Under the pieces are notes generated by a model that ran no database searches, was not told where the DNA came from, and saw only the letters and a program-made list of their open reading frames with translations. A stretch of 64,000 bases of DNA. It comes from Larix kaempferi (Eukaryota; Streptophyta; Pinopsida; Pinales; Pinaceae). The DNA lies in assembly GCA_027924585.1 (NCBI GenBank), contig BSBM01000092.1, positions 10,881,001-10,945,000 on the forward strand, read 5' to 3'. Both the position numbers and the translations under genes were made by a program. This document shows, piece by piece, positions 53,596 through 64,000 of this stretch (its first letter is position 1; each line of letters starts with the position of its first letter).

Positions 53596-56500
53596 TTATT
53601 CAATGGGTGGGAAGTAATGCTTTAACAAAAGCCCGTTTACAGGGAGTTCCAGTTCATCCCCATCTAGAGTTTCTAGAAACACTGACCCCTTACCAGCTAT
53701 CCTTGATACTCGATACGGACCCATCCAAATTTTTTCAAATTTTCCATGGTTTCCAGGTTTTGCCTTGTTTTTATCCCATAGCAAGACTATGTCTCCTATA
53801 CTGAATTTCACATTCCTTGTTCTTTGGTCGAAAGTTCCTTTAACTCTTTCTTGTTCAATGACGGTTTTGTTGAATGCCATTCTTCTCATTTCATCAAGTT
53901 CTACTAGTTTATCAATTCTCGCTTGGAAAGCTTCTTCATCAGAAGTACATTGCTGTAACAATTCGTATACAGGAATTTGCAAATTTATTGGGAGTCTACA
54001 ATCTTGCCCATATACCAACTCAAAAGGTGATTTTCCGGTAATCCTTTTAACCGTTGTCCTGTCAGCCCATAAGGCATATTTCAACTTTGTATCCCAACTT
54101 CTTTTATTAGTGCCAACCATTCTTTTTAGTAACCTTATCAAATTCTTATTGCTAGACTCAGCAAGACCGTTTCCTTGAGGATAGTAATTTGATGAATGCG
54201 AAAGAGTGATTCCATGATTCATGCAAAAGGTTGACATTTCTATTTTACTGAAAGCTGGAGCGTTATCCGTTGTTATTTTTAAAGGACAACCATATCTGGC
54301 TACGATGTTTTCTTCCAAAAACTTCACAACTACTTCGGCTGTAGCCCTTTTAGTTGGGATTGCCTCTACCCATCGAGTAAAATAATCCGTACAGGTCAGC
54401 ATGTACTTATATCCATTGCTTGAGTTCTCACTGAAAGGTCCAACAAAATCCATACCCCATTGCTGAAAAGGAGCTTCTACTACTACAGGATTTAGAGGTA
54501 GTGCGGGCAATCTTGGTTTTCCTGAAAAAAGTTGGCATTCTTGACAAACTCTAACATAAGAGTGCACATCCTTGAAAAGTGTTGGCCAGTAATAACCCGC
54601 CCTCATGATTTTTGCAGCGGTTGTTCTCGGAGCATAATGCCCACCACATAATCCAGAGTGCATTTCTTTCATAATGGTTTGTGATTCTTCTAGGTTGACA
54701 CATTTCAAGATTATCCCATCAGGATTTCTCCATCCTAAACCATCCTGGGTCAACACATACTTTTCAGCTTTTAGCCTTAATGCCCTTCTTTGATGATCCA
54801 CCAGGTGATCAGGGCATGACAGGTTCCTCAAGAAATATACAATATCTTTGTACCATTCATGCTCTTCGTCAATGTTTAAAATAAAGGGATCCCTTTCACT
54901 TACCATATTTACCACATTTCCTCCCTTTTCAGTTAAAAGTTGAGCTAGCCCTTGTCCTTTCACAATCTTGATTGGCTTAATCTCTAGATCATATTCTTGT
55001 ATACGTGAAATCCAATTTCCTCTTACACCTATGCCATCTGCTTGTGATAAAACGTCCTTTACTGCTTGATAAGGCACATATGCTTTAATTTTGGAATACC
55101 CCACATAGGTTCTGAAATGTTTCAAGGCTTTAACTAAGGCATAAGCTTGTTTTTCAGTTGTGGTATATTTCAGCTCGGCATCTCTCAAGTTTTTACTCAT
55201 AAAGGCTATAGGTTGTTCATGGTTTTCGTTGTTCTTTTGTAATAACACACCAGCAATAGTATCTTCCGAAGCATATGAGTAAATCATGAACTCTTTATTG
55301 TAATCAGGACAGGCTAGTACCGGGGAGGTTGAAATGGCCTTCTTGAGTTTGGTGAAAGATGATTCACATTCTTTATCCCAAACAAACTTGACGTCCTTTT
55401 TGAGAAGGGCATTCAATGGTTTGGCTAACTCTGCTAGGTTTGGGATGAATCTTCGAACGAAGTTTATTTTGCCAAAGAAAGATTGCAAGGTGGCCACATT
55501 GTGGGGTGCTGCAATAGCGTTGATGGCTTGGACACGTTCTGGGTCGATTCTGATACCTTCTTTTGATACAATGTGTCCTAAAAGCTTGCCTTCATCTACT
55601 CCAAACGTCGATTTCTTGGGATTTAATGATATACCAAATTTTCTGCAACGTTCAAAAACTCTTTTTAAATGTTCAATATGGTCTCCTCGTTCTTTTGAAA
55701 ACACTGTTAGGTCATCCTGATAAATGGCAATGATTTTCCCAATCAAATCACTAAATGCTTGATCCATAGCTCTTTGAAAAGTGGAACCGGCGTTTAATAA
55801 TCCGAATGGCATTCTTATATATTGGAAAGTTCCCCATGGAGTAGTAAATGTTGTTTTATTTCTGTCTTCCTTTCTGATACGTACCTGATTATATCCCGAA
55901 AAACCATCCAACATTGACAACATGCCTGCCCCAGTAACACTTTGCAACAGATTTTCCATATTTGGCAAAGGGTAATTGTCCTTGAGGGATGCTTGGTTTA
56001 GGTTTCTAAAATCAATGCATATCCTGATTTCACCACTTTTCTTTCTTACAATAACCGGGTTAGAAACCCAAGTAGTGTGTCGAACGGGTTGGATAATTCC
56101 GGCTGCTAGCATCTTCTCAAGTTCTTTCTTGATTAAGGGAGCAAGTTTTGGATTGACATTTCTTAACTTTTGCCTATAAGGTTTAGCACCTTCATGCAAA
56201 GGGATAGTATGCTCGATAATTTCGGGATCATAAGTTCTGAGCTCGTCATAAGCCCAAGCGAAAATATCTCGATACTTCCTAATCAAGTTTACAATAGCCT
56301 TTCTTTCTTCTGGGGAAGCATTCTTTCCTATCCTGATCATTCTGGGAGAAACCGAAGTTCCAATATTTATCTCTATAACCTCGTCTACTGGTTCAGCTCT
56401 CTTACCCTTGTATTCATCATGCCTATTGAAATTTTTCTCCAGAGGTATTGCTAGCTTCCTAATATCAAGATCTTGAATGGAGGAACCGTTTGAATTGTCT

Positions 56501-58407
56501 TCTAAATTCACATTGCAATTTTGAAAACTTTCATGGTTTTGTAAGAAAGCAATGATTTGTGCATCAGAATCAAATACTTGCCAATGATCTTCATTATCAG
56601 GAACGGAAGGTCTAAATATTACTTCAACCTTACACTCTTTATTTTTAAGATAATCAGGAGTTTCAAAGGTGCAAGCTATTACCGATAATGCATCATCCAG
56701 GGTGTTTTCTTCTCTTGGGACTGCTCGTATTGCAAAGGCATCAAACATTTCTATAGTGTCCCAAACAGCATTTCGATAATCCCTAAGCCTATTGTTCTTG
56801 GCTGCAAACTGGTTCTTTACTTGGGATACAATCAAATCAGAATCTCCAGTTACGTTTAGACATTTGATCTTTTGTTCACGACAGATTTCTAGACCTAAAA
56901 GCAATGCCTCATACTCAGCTACATTGTTTGTACAATCAAATTCCAGACGGTACGCAAACAATTTTTCTTCACCAGAAGGAGATGTGAGGACTATCCCAGC
57001 TCCAGCACCATGTCTAGACTTTGCCCCATCAAAATGCATTTTCCAAACTTGACTAGGAGGGAAAGGATGCTGTCGGGGTTCTTCCCAATAGTTGGCCATT
57101 ACCATATAATTTCCAACCTCCTCAGTGGGACGCATAGCATCCTCAAACAAGTAGTCGGGTGTTTCTACGTGTTCCGTCATAGGCTTTTCATTCATCAATC
57201 TATAAGTGGCCTTTTCTCCTATAGGGATGGTTGCGTAAGATAAATCCATTTGGATACTTCCTCCTAATTTGGCAGCCCATTCCCTTGATAGCAACATTCC
57301 CCATGCGTCAGGAATGTCTAGAACTAGGACATTCATACTTATTTCAATTGCAGGGTAAGCAGCTAGTTTCATTTTGAGGTTTTCAATCATACCTTTTGAC
57401 TTAACAGGCCTGGAATCCATCCCGCACACGTTTCTATATTCTCTGGATGGTTTTAACTCCAATTGTTCCATGACCTTAAGAGGCATAATGTTTACTTCTG
57501 CTCCTGAGTCTAACATACAGTTGTGCAATATCAATTGATTTATCTCTAAAGCAATGTAAAAGGGGGGGTGACCCCTACCTTTATCAATCACACTTTGAAT
57601 CATGATGGGGGGATCATCCTCAACCGTCAATTTCACAGGATTCTTGACTTTAGGCTCAATTCCCAAGAATTTAGTTGCTTGATTGAAGTATGAAGGGATT
57701 TTCAAAAGTTCTTCCAAGGGCACGGGGATATTCGGTTTGGATACGAAATTGCTCAGATCAATCTTTAAGTTGCAAGTCTTTTCTTTGTCCTTGGTATTCA
57801 TTTTTAAACCCAATAAATGCATTACCTGTGTTCTAACGGAAGGAATAACTACCAAATCCTTTAAGGACACCATGACGGAAGATCCCGAGAGTTTTCCCAA
57901 TATGTTTGAATTTAGCTTTTCTTGTGTTATAGGAGATATCTCTTTGTTAGGAATACTCTCTTGTTTTCTTTGTATTAGATCCCTAGCATTGGGTTTAGTA
58001 GGATTTGAACTTATTACCTTCTTGGTGACCTGAGGGGATAACCTTCTGGGTTGATCATTTTTCTTTAAAATTCCTTTAGGAGAAATGTTTGGAGCTTGAG
58101 TGGGAACCCTGCGAGTGGTATTTCTTTGGTCCAGTGAATTTTCTTTCAAACTGGTTTTGTTCTTATCTATGTCTTTCGTGTTATTCTTTGCCTGGGACCT
58201 AGTTACTACTCTGCCATCAGAAGTAGGTTTAGTTTGATGACATTCATTTGTATACACACCCTCAGAGTTTCTGGTAAAAGGTTTATATCTTTCAATATTT
58301 TCTCTTTGTTTTCTAAGAACTACCCCGTTTAGGTTTCGGATTAAACCACTCATTTCGGTCATCATTTTCAAAATCATATCGTTTTCTGAATTGGTAACAC
58401 AAGGCAT
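53596..58407 (-). CDS. Element G polyprotein, unit 2 (same protein as unit 1)
   Basis: Second complete copy. The translated frame is the same as unit 1 over its whole length, with all domains intact: aspartic protease DSGA, inserted four-acid RNase H, RT with YQDD, degenerate native RNase H, and integrase with its D-D-E residues. First ATG at 58407; the frame is open to 58458 without an ATG. Lacks gag like unit 1. Its transcript would start in LTR3 and end in LTR2. The identity to unit 1 means either very recent duplication or gene conversion. Confidence 0.93.
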   Translation of the reverse strand: MPCVTNSENDMILKMMTEMSGLIRNLNGVVLRKQRENIERYKPFTRNSEGVYTNECHQTKPTSDGRVVTRSQAKNNTKDIDKNKTSLKENSLDQRNTTRRVPTQAPNISPKGILKKNDQPRRLSPQVTKKVISSNPTKPNARDLIQRKQESIPNKEISPITQEKLNSNILGKLSGSSVMVSLKDLVVIPSVRTQVMHLLGLKMNTKDKEKTCNLKIDLSNFVSKPNIPVPLEELLKIPSYFNQATKFLGIEPKVKNPVKLTVEDDPPIMIQSVIDKGRGHPPFYIALEINQLILHNCMLDSGAEVNIMPLKVMEQLELKPSREYRNVCGMDSRPVKSKGMIENLKMKLAAYPAIEISMNVLVLDIPDAWGMLLSREWAAKLGGSIQMDLSYATIPIGEKATYRLMNEKPMTEHVETPDYLFEDAMRPTEEVGNYMVMANYWEEPRQHPFPPSQVWKMHFDGAKSRHGAGAGIVLTSPSGEEKLFAYRLEFDCTNNVAEYEALLLGLEICREQKIKCLNVTGDSDLIVSQVKNQFAAKNNRLRDYRNAVWDTIEMFDAFAIRAVPREENTLDDALSVIACTFETPDYLKNKECKVEVIFRPSVPDNEDHWQVFDSDAQIIAFLQNHESFQNCNVNLEDNSNGSSIQDLDIRKLAIPLEKNFNRHDEYKGKRAEPVDEVIEINIGTSVSPRMIRIGKNASPEERKAIVNLIRKYRDIFAWAYDELRTYDPEIIEHTIPLHEGAKPYRQKLRNVNPKLAPLIKKELEKMLAAGIIQPVRHTTWVSNPVIVRKKSGEIRICIDFRNLNQASLKDNYPLPNMENLLQSVTGAGMLSMLDGFSGYNQVRIRKEDRNKTTFTTPWGTFQYIRMPFGLLNAGSTFQRAMDQAFSDLIGKIIAIYQDDLTVFSKERGDHIEHLKRVFERCRKFGISLNPKKSTFGVDEGKLLGHIVSKEGIRIDPERVQAINAIAAPHNVATLQSFFGKINFVRRFIPNLAELAKPLNALLKKDVKFVWDKECESSFTKLKKAISTSPVLACPDYNKEFMIYSYASEDTIAGVLLQKNNENHEQPIAFMSKNLRDAELKYTTTEKQAYALVKALKHFRTYVGYSKIKAYVPYQAVKDVLSQADGIGVRGNWISRIQEYDLEIKPIKIVKGQGLAQLLTEKGGNVVNMVSERDPFILNIDEEHEWYKDIVYFLRNLSCPDHLVDHQRRALRLKAEKYVLTQDGLGWRNPDGIILKCVNLEESQTIMKEMHSGLCGGHYAPRTTAAKIMRAGYYWPTLFKDVHSYVRVCQECQLFSGKPRLPALPLNPVVVEAPFQQWGMDFVGPFSENSSNGYKYMLTCTDYFTRWVEAIPTKRATAEVVVKFLEENIVARYGCPLKITTDNAPAFSKIEMSTFCMNHGITLSHSSNYYPQGNGLAESSNKNLIRLLKRMVGTNKRSWDTKLKYALWADRTTVKRITGKSPFELVYGQDCRLPINLQIPVYELLQQCTSDEEAFQARIDKLVELDEMRRMAFNKTVIEQERVKGTFDQRTRNVKFSIGDIVLLWDKNKAKPGNHGKFEKIWMGPYRVSRIAGKGSVFLETLDGDELELPVNGLLLKHYFPPIE

Positions 58408-58544
58408 AGTTTTGAGTGTTTTAAGGATGTAAATGAGCTCGCTCCTCAGCGGAGTCACGATTGGGAGTCGCCAGGTAGATTTAACTCTTCTACCGAGATA
58501 TGTGTCGTTTGTATATGCGGGAAGGACTAGGGCAAGCTATTGCC

Positions 58545-58562
58545 TCCCCGGCAACGGCGCCA
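58545..58562 (-). promoter_or_regulatory. Element G primer binding site (tRNA-Asp), unit 2
   Basis: Copy of 48592-48609, 3 nt from LTR3. Confidence 0.88.
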
Positions 58563-58565
58563 AAA

Positions 58566-61500
58566 TGTTATCACCTAAACTGTAGTTACCCCTATGGAAG
58601 GATCCAGTCACGGATGGCAATAGGGAAGGGCAACTTGAAAGGTGCAACCACGATCACCTCGACCTCCAATATGTATGGTTGTCACGCCAGTCGAGGCAAC
58701 CTTCGCTTTATGTTATCTAGCCCAGACAACAAAGGGGGAGACCCGATCTACTCCCGACAGGAGAGATCAAAACCAAGACACCAAATCAGGGTATTTCCAA
58801 GTGAAGTTAGGTGTATGGTTTATCCTAGACCTAAGGATGAAGTCACAAGCCAAGTGAGGGGTTCAATAAGTATAGCTTTGGTTCATAGTTGAAGTGAAAG
58901 TGACTTGCAATGTTTGAAGTGAGATCTAGGGCTAGTGTACTAGGTCAATGTCAAAAGATTCACTGCCTTGGGAACCGTGTCCAATGCAGGGTTGTTTAGG
59001 GGGTCAGACTGGGGCTAACTAGTACATGAGACAATCTTGACCATGGTCCATGATGTCTTCAAAGGTATAGTTCACCATGCAAAAGTCAAACCACAAGTCA
59101 ATCCAACAATCTAGGAGAGTGGGTTGACTTGGAGATAAACCAGTGCCTTGGGAATTGGGAAGTGGAGTCAAAGTAGGGTTGACTTTATGGTTTAGGACTC
59201 CTACAACATGAGATAAGTGGACAGTATAGGCTTTGATGGATAAAAGTGTCTAGATCTAGGTTTGACCCAAGTGGACCACAATCCCTAAAAACAAGGAATG
59301 CAATCCCCAAGGCAAGAATTGACAAAGTGACAGTCTAGACCTAGGTTTTGAATTATTCTGAATCCGGATCTGCAAAAATCTCAAGTACCCAGTTCCTCGA
59401 AGTGAGTGAACTCACTTCTCCAAGGTGGTGCGACTTTCCCTAAGGAGGCTTGAATCGGGGTTTAGGTGGGTCAAATCATGTCGGATGGCATCCAAACTTT
59501 AGATCCGGGTAGATCAGTCAAGTAGGGATATGGATCTATAATTTTGTGGCAATCCACCGGTTAGATCTTTGTAGATCTGAGTTTTAGTGTTCCAAGTGGT
59601 CCAAAATGGGGATTAAAACCCTTAAAATGTGGAATGGGGCCCACAAGGTGATTTTCAAGAAAGGGACAACCTGGGTGTATGTTATTTGATGTGTAGATGT
59701 CAAATCAAGTGAAATCTCAAACACCCATCGCTTAGATCTAGGTCAACCTGCTCAAATGGTGAAGTGCGCCTTCCTTGGGAGAAGCTAGGTTGGCTTGGGA
59801 GAGGGATCAAACGGGAGCCAATCCACACCAAACTATAGATCCGGGATGCCGTGGATGCTATAGAGGTGGGTTTTCAATATCATGCCCAACAACCCACTAG
59901 ATCTTGGTAGATCTGACAAAATGTAAAATGAGGGTTTTGAAGTATTTAGGGTTTTAACAATTTATGAATTATGTCAATGGATTGGATAAAGGAAAGAGAA
60001 ACAAACCTGTGGATCTTACCTGGATAACCTTGTAGATGCCTTGATGATGATGATCTATGCAAACCCGATCAATTTGGAAGCTTTGAGGTAGTCTCTATGC
60101 AAATCGATTTTGTCCAAGAAGCCAATGCGCCCTCTCTCCTGCACAACAAACGTCAACAATATCAGATTTGATGCATCAAGAGATAAGACTAATGCCACAA
60201 AAGAAGTAACAGAAAGATAGCATAGATCACAATGATACTAATGATAACCCCCTGATACAAGCGAATGCCAAGAAAGTCGATTTGAAGAAGCCTTGCAAAA
60301 TCGCCCTTGTTGAAGTCGCCCTCCTGTAGACAAACAATGATTTCCAAAAAATAGATAGATCTTACCACAATTTCCGAATGCTAGGTTGCAATAGACTTTC
60401 CAATCACCATCTAAGAACACCAGATGCAAAGGAGACCACAAGAATTTCCACAAGAATATTTTCTATACCAATAATCCAAGAGCCAAAGACCCTTTACAAT
60501 GAGAGGCTCTCTCCTTTAAATAGGAAGGAGAGGCACCAAAACCCTAACCACTTTTTGAATGAGTGGCTAAGATTAAAAGATACAAATGTCTAATCAATGG
60601 TTGAGATGAGCTCAACAACATAATACATGGATCACACATGAAATATAACATAAGTGGACAAAGTCGCCCTAGGAGAGGGGAATCCCACCAAATCATGATG
60701 ACAAAATATCATAAGAGGCTCATGGTGGGTCCAAGGGGTAATTTTATCCCTCCTTGGTCAATCCCCATGGCACAATAACCAATAAACAATCATGAAAGTA
60801 CCAAATCGTGCCTCCAAGGTGAAGTAGTGTATCTCCAAGGTGAAGTCGTGGTCCTCAAAGACCTCAAAAATCCACAGAAAGTGCCATAAGTGATGGATGC
60901 GGGCCCCGATGAAGCTGAAACTGCAGGAGGAGGTGTGGAAGGTCCCGATCTATCATCACTGATCATCCCATGCCATAACTTTGCCCCAGTAGCCCAAATC
61001 GATTTCCTCAATAGCCATTTCTACCAATCCTGAAATGCCTCGGGAAACGTGAAACTGCCCAAACTGCCTCCTGGAGTGATGGCGCTGTCAAGGTGAGGGT
61101 GCCAATGTGTCCGGGAGGGGGGTAATATGGTAAAAACAAGTGGCTGGACCACCCCCTCCATCATCAGCGCCCTAGGTCATCCGGATAAAAGTCATCTCTG
61201 CTCCGACAGGGCCTCCAACAGGCCAAAACTGCACTAGGACAGCCTACTGAGGCTAAATCATCACTGTAAGTGCCCGGAACTGAAAACAAACTGTCTCATT
61301 GGACTCAGAAGGTCCAAATCTATCCAAGATGTGTACTCATACACCATATGAGTCTCTGCATGATCAAAATAAATATCCAATATACCGGAACAGGGCCAAT
61401 AATAATGCGCTGTATGTATACAAACACTGCTGTAACCCCAGAATCATCATCATACCCTGTAGCTGCTGCATAGAATCATCCTGTATGTGTACATAGACCA

Positions 61501-63077
61501 TATATCATCTATCCATATCATCATAAGGTCCAACATCTCATGTCCCATGGTCCTCCATGGTCAAACTAGGTCCAACCAAGACCAAATACAACTCAGACTA
61601 TCATCAATAGCTGCTGCAAGGTGTCAAGGTTAATACATGCTTTACAATTTATTCAAATAGCTTCTATAACACAGAGTAATCATGACTGGCGATCTAAATC
61701 CAAATATATAGTGTCGTTAGTTATTATTATTACTCAGACTAGACTTTCAGGATCATACTCACTTCATAGTTGTGATCAATTTGCTAGTGAAGGGTGAAGG
61801 CTGAAATAAATGGCTAGGCTAAGGGATGACTTGACTATCTTGACTTTGTGACACTTTGGCAAGGGAAAGGGAATACACACCATAGTATATACTGAATGAG
61901 CAATAACACAGGGAATGGCGGTGTCTCACAAATGGATGAGTTGTTTAAAGAGGGTTTATTCACCTTCACAGATGCGCACAATCCATAATACAAGCAAGGC
62001 CAGCAATTGTTTAGATATAACATTTAAGTTCCATTGCTTTTTGGGCCTGAGTTTTCCATAGCCTTGATCTATGTGTGTTTACAAACACATTGCATAGATT
62101 TACATTTATTTTTAGGCTTTCTGCTGCAGGTGTGTTTTTAAGGCACTTGTTTACCTGAGCACTTCTAGGTGTGTCATGGACAGCTTGTTTACCTAGGTAT
62201 TTATTTTTCCAAAAGATATAACATTTTATTTTTCATGGCCATTTTCATTTGGCATTTCTTTCACATACAAGATATAGCATTTGATTTTTCCAGATTTTGT
62301 ATTGATGGCAGCACTAAAAGTTTCAGGTTTAGCCAACACAACTTTAGTGACTATGGGGAATTCTCAAGGAACTCCAACTCACCATAGGTAAGTTTTGTCA
62401 CCAACTCAGAGCCGAGACACAATAAACAGGGAAGCTCATCCAATACAGAGGCTACAGTGGGGAAAGGTCCTCCATGTCACTAGTCAAGTAGCAAATCAAG
62501 GTAATAATCTAAAAGGTAGGCCATGGATGGATGAAGACTATGAAATGATGGAGCCAACACTAGCAAGCCAGAGTATGGTGTAATGATCACCTCTATTCTC
62601 CCTAAGGAGGGTATGTGCCAATGAGTATGAATAATGAACTTCTAAGTCTGAGTAGGGACAGTAATATATATATATGATAGGTCAACCAGGTCCAAATATC
62701 TATATGATCGCCAGATCATGACACTAAGTGCTAAGACATGCTATAAGAATAAATATAAAAGCCATCTAACCATAATACCATGATATACCTGCTGAGTCAT
62801 ATACCTGAAAGCTCATCATCTGTCCTCTGAGACTGCTGCTGTAACTCTGGGCACTACTGTCTGCTCTGTACCAATGGCATAATGGCTATATCGGGCATCT
62901 CTCTGAGTGTCCTGAAACTCAGTCATGGCATGGGGAATATAACTGCTGTCCACAATCTGATAGTGATCCCATATAAATGCTCATCTCGGCGTCTCAAATG
63001 CAAGGGAACTGGCTGAATAGTGCACTGGCATCAGAAAAATAATGTATGGTAGCCCGGCTACTATATATGTGATAACA
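58566..63077 (-). repeat. Element G LTR 3
   Basis: Third LTR of the array; it has the majority base at all five variable positions. Confidence 0.94.
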
Positions 63078-63548
63078 TCTGGCTCCGGCTGGGACAAGTG
63101 CTCGGCTGAAGTGAGCGCTTGAGAACCTCAGAATCTCTGGTCCTCGAACTCTGCTACTCGAATCCATGATCCAGCACTCTACCATTTTATTTCCAGCTTT
63201 TTATTCTTGCAACCTATTTTCTGCATTCACAAACATCTAAACAAAATACCTCATGCCGCATGTGTGGGAAAAATAATAAAATCAACTGAAATAAAATCTT
63301 CTCTATGTCAGAAATATAAATACATAAAATATAAATGCAGAAAGTAAATTAACATAATTTGCAAAATTTGAGTTTTATTGTGCAGGAAAAGAAAAAGTGA
63401 CAGGTACTCAGTTAAACTAGGAGCTTACAAAGGAGCTTAGAGACTAAAAAAGGTGCCAGACTCAATGGCTGAAAAGACTAACTACTGCCTAAGTAGGCTT
63501 ATTTGGTTTCCTACCTACCCTACTCTACCAGGCAATGCAGTGCACAGT
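63078..63548 (-). other. Element G 3' untranslated region, unit 3
   Basis: Copy of 43172-43642; shows that a third internal region begins here. Confidence 0.7.
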
Positions 63549-64000
63549 TTATTCAATGGGTGGGAAGTAATGCTTTAACAAAAGCCCGTTTACAGGGAGT
63601 TCCAGTTCATCCCCATCTAGAGTTTCTAGAAACACTGACCCCTTACCAGCTATCCTTGATACTCGATACGGACCCATCCAAATTTTTTCAAATTTTCCAT
63701 GGTTTCCAGGTTTTGCCTTGTTTTTATCCCATAGCAAGACTATGTCTCCTATACTGAATTTCACATTCCTTGTTCTTTGGTCGAAAGTTCCTTTAACTCT
63801 TTCTTGTTCAATGACGGTTTTGTTGAATGCCATTCTTCTCATTTCATCAAGTTCTACTAGTTTATCAATTCTCGCTTGGAAAGCTTCTTCATCAGAAGTA
63901 CATTGCTGTAACAATTCGTATACAGGAATTTGCAAATTTATTGGGAGTCTACAATCTTGCCCATATACCAACTCAAAAGGTGATTTTCCGGTAATCCTTT
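63549..64000 (-). CDS. Element G polyprotein, unit 3, C-terminal end only
   Basis: The last ~150 residues of the polyprotein (integrase end: SPFELVYGQDCRLPINLQI, ELDEMRRMAFNKTVIEQERV, FSIGDIVLLWDKNKAKPGNH, WMGPYRVSRIAGKGSVFLET), cut by the window edge. The same as the corresponding part of units 1 and 2. Confidence 0.92.
   Translation of the reverse strand, partial: RITGKSPFELVYGQDCRLPINLQIPVYELLQQCTSDEEAFQARIDKLVELDEMRRMAFNKTVIEQERVKGTFDQRTRNVKFSIGDIVLLWDKNKAKPGNHGKFEKIWMGPYRVSRIAGKGSVFLETLDGDELELPVNGLLLKHYFPPIE

Larger units (their letters stand above)
38660..64000 (-). mobile_element. Tandem array of gypsy element G (period 9953 bp)
   Basis: LTR1 38660-43171, internal 43172-48612, LTR2 48613-53124, internal 53125-58565, LTR3 58566-63077, then a third internal region cut by the window edge. 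Internal regions are 5441 bp and LTRs 4512 bp. Adjacent units share LTRs rather than having two LTRs each. The flanking 5 nt on the left are GTTCC (38655-38659). I saw only five differences among the LTR copies, and the two complete polyprotein frames are the same, so the array is very young. Confidence 0.95.

Noticed and set aside
43643-58458. Element G as an integrated plant pararetrovirus
   Set aside because: It has LTRs, an Asp-tRNA primer site and an integrase, and no movement protein; it is a gypsy retrotransposon.

Overview
The window is eukaryotic, almost certainly from a seed plant with a large, repeat-rich genome (gymnosperm-like is plausible, but genus cannot be read from it). The pointers are a plant purple acid phosphatase exon, Ty1/copia elements primed by initiator Met-tRNA, Ty3/gypsy elements primed by Asp-tRNA, a plant-type hAT transposon, and stop codons that look like decay of methylated cytosines. 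There are no bacterial features, no convincing tRNA or rRNA gene and no CRISPR array. Apart from one broken host exon, nearly everything is transposable element.

Layout. (1) 1-2818: a gypsy LTR end sits inside a LINE reverse transcriptase relic. Both lie downstream of one recognisable purple acid phosphatase exon (minus strand) that has lost a metal-binding His. (2) 3797-34352: remains of a gag-only LTR element ('C') with the LTR end-primer site-gag segment present twice. The second gag copy is split by a hAT transposon (6838-33692, 8-bp target duplication). The hAT is split by copia element A (9113-32590, 5-bp duplication). Copia A is split by copia element B (19170-30150, 5-bp duplication) and, in its 5' LTR, by a composite insertion (9434-16022) carrying a 4.45-kb gypsy LTR. 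Copia B carries a 4.44-kb solo LTR of the same family (19766-24202). (3) About 35.3-38.66 kb: 3' LTR and RNase H end of a minus-strand copia element D. (4) 38660-64000 and beyond: a tandem array of a gypsy element 'G' inserted in D. It repeats every 9953 bp as LTR-internal-LTR-internal-LTR-internal, with 4512-bp LTRs and an intact, identical polymerase polyprotein frame in the two complete units.

Working together. G encodes protease, an extra RNase H, reverse transcriptase, a degenerate native RNase H and integrase, but no recognisable capsid (gag) module. C encodes only gag. The two share the Asp-tRNA primer site with the same 3-nt spacing, a leader motif (TGGCGACTCC) and a similar LTR 3' end. 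That suggests a split retrotransposon system in which C-like elements supply capsid and G-like elements supply the enzymes. This is an inference and the most interesting lead here.

Nested boundaries are well supported by target duplications and terminal motifs. Family names, the exact LTR limits of C and D, and the nature of 15197-16022 and 34353-35340 are less certain.
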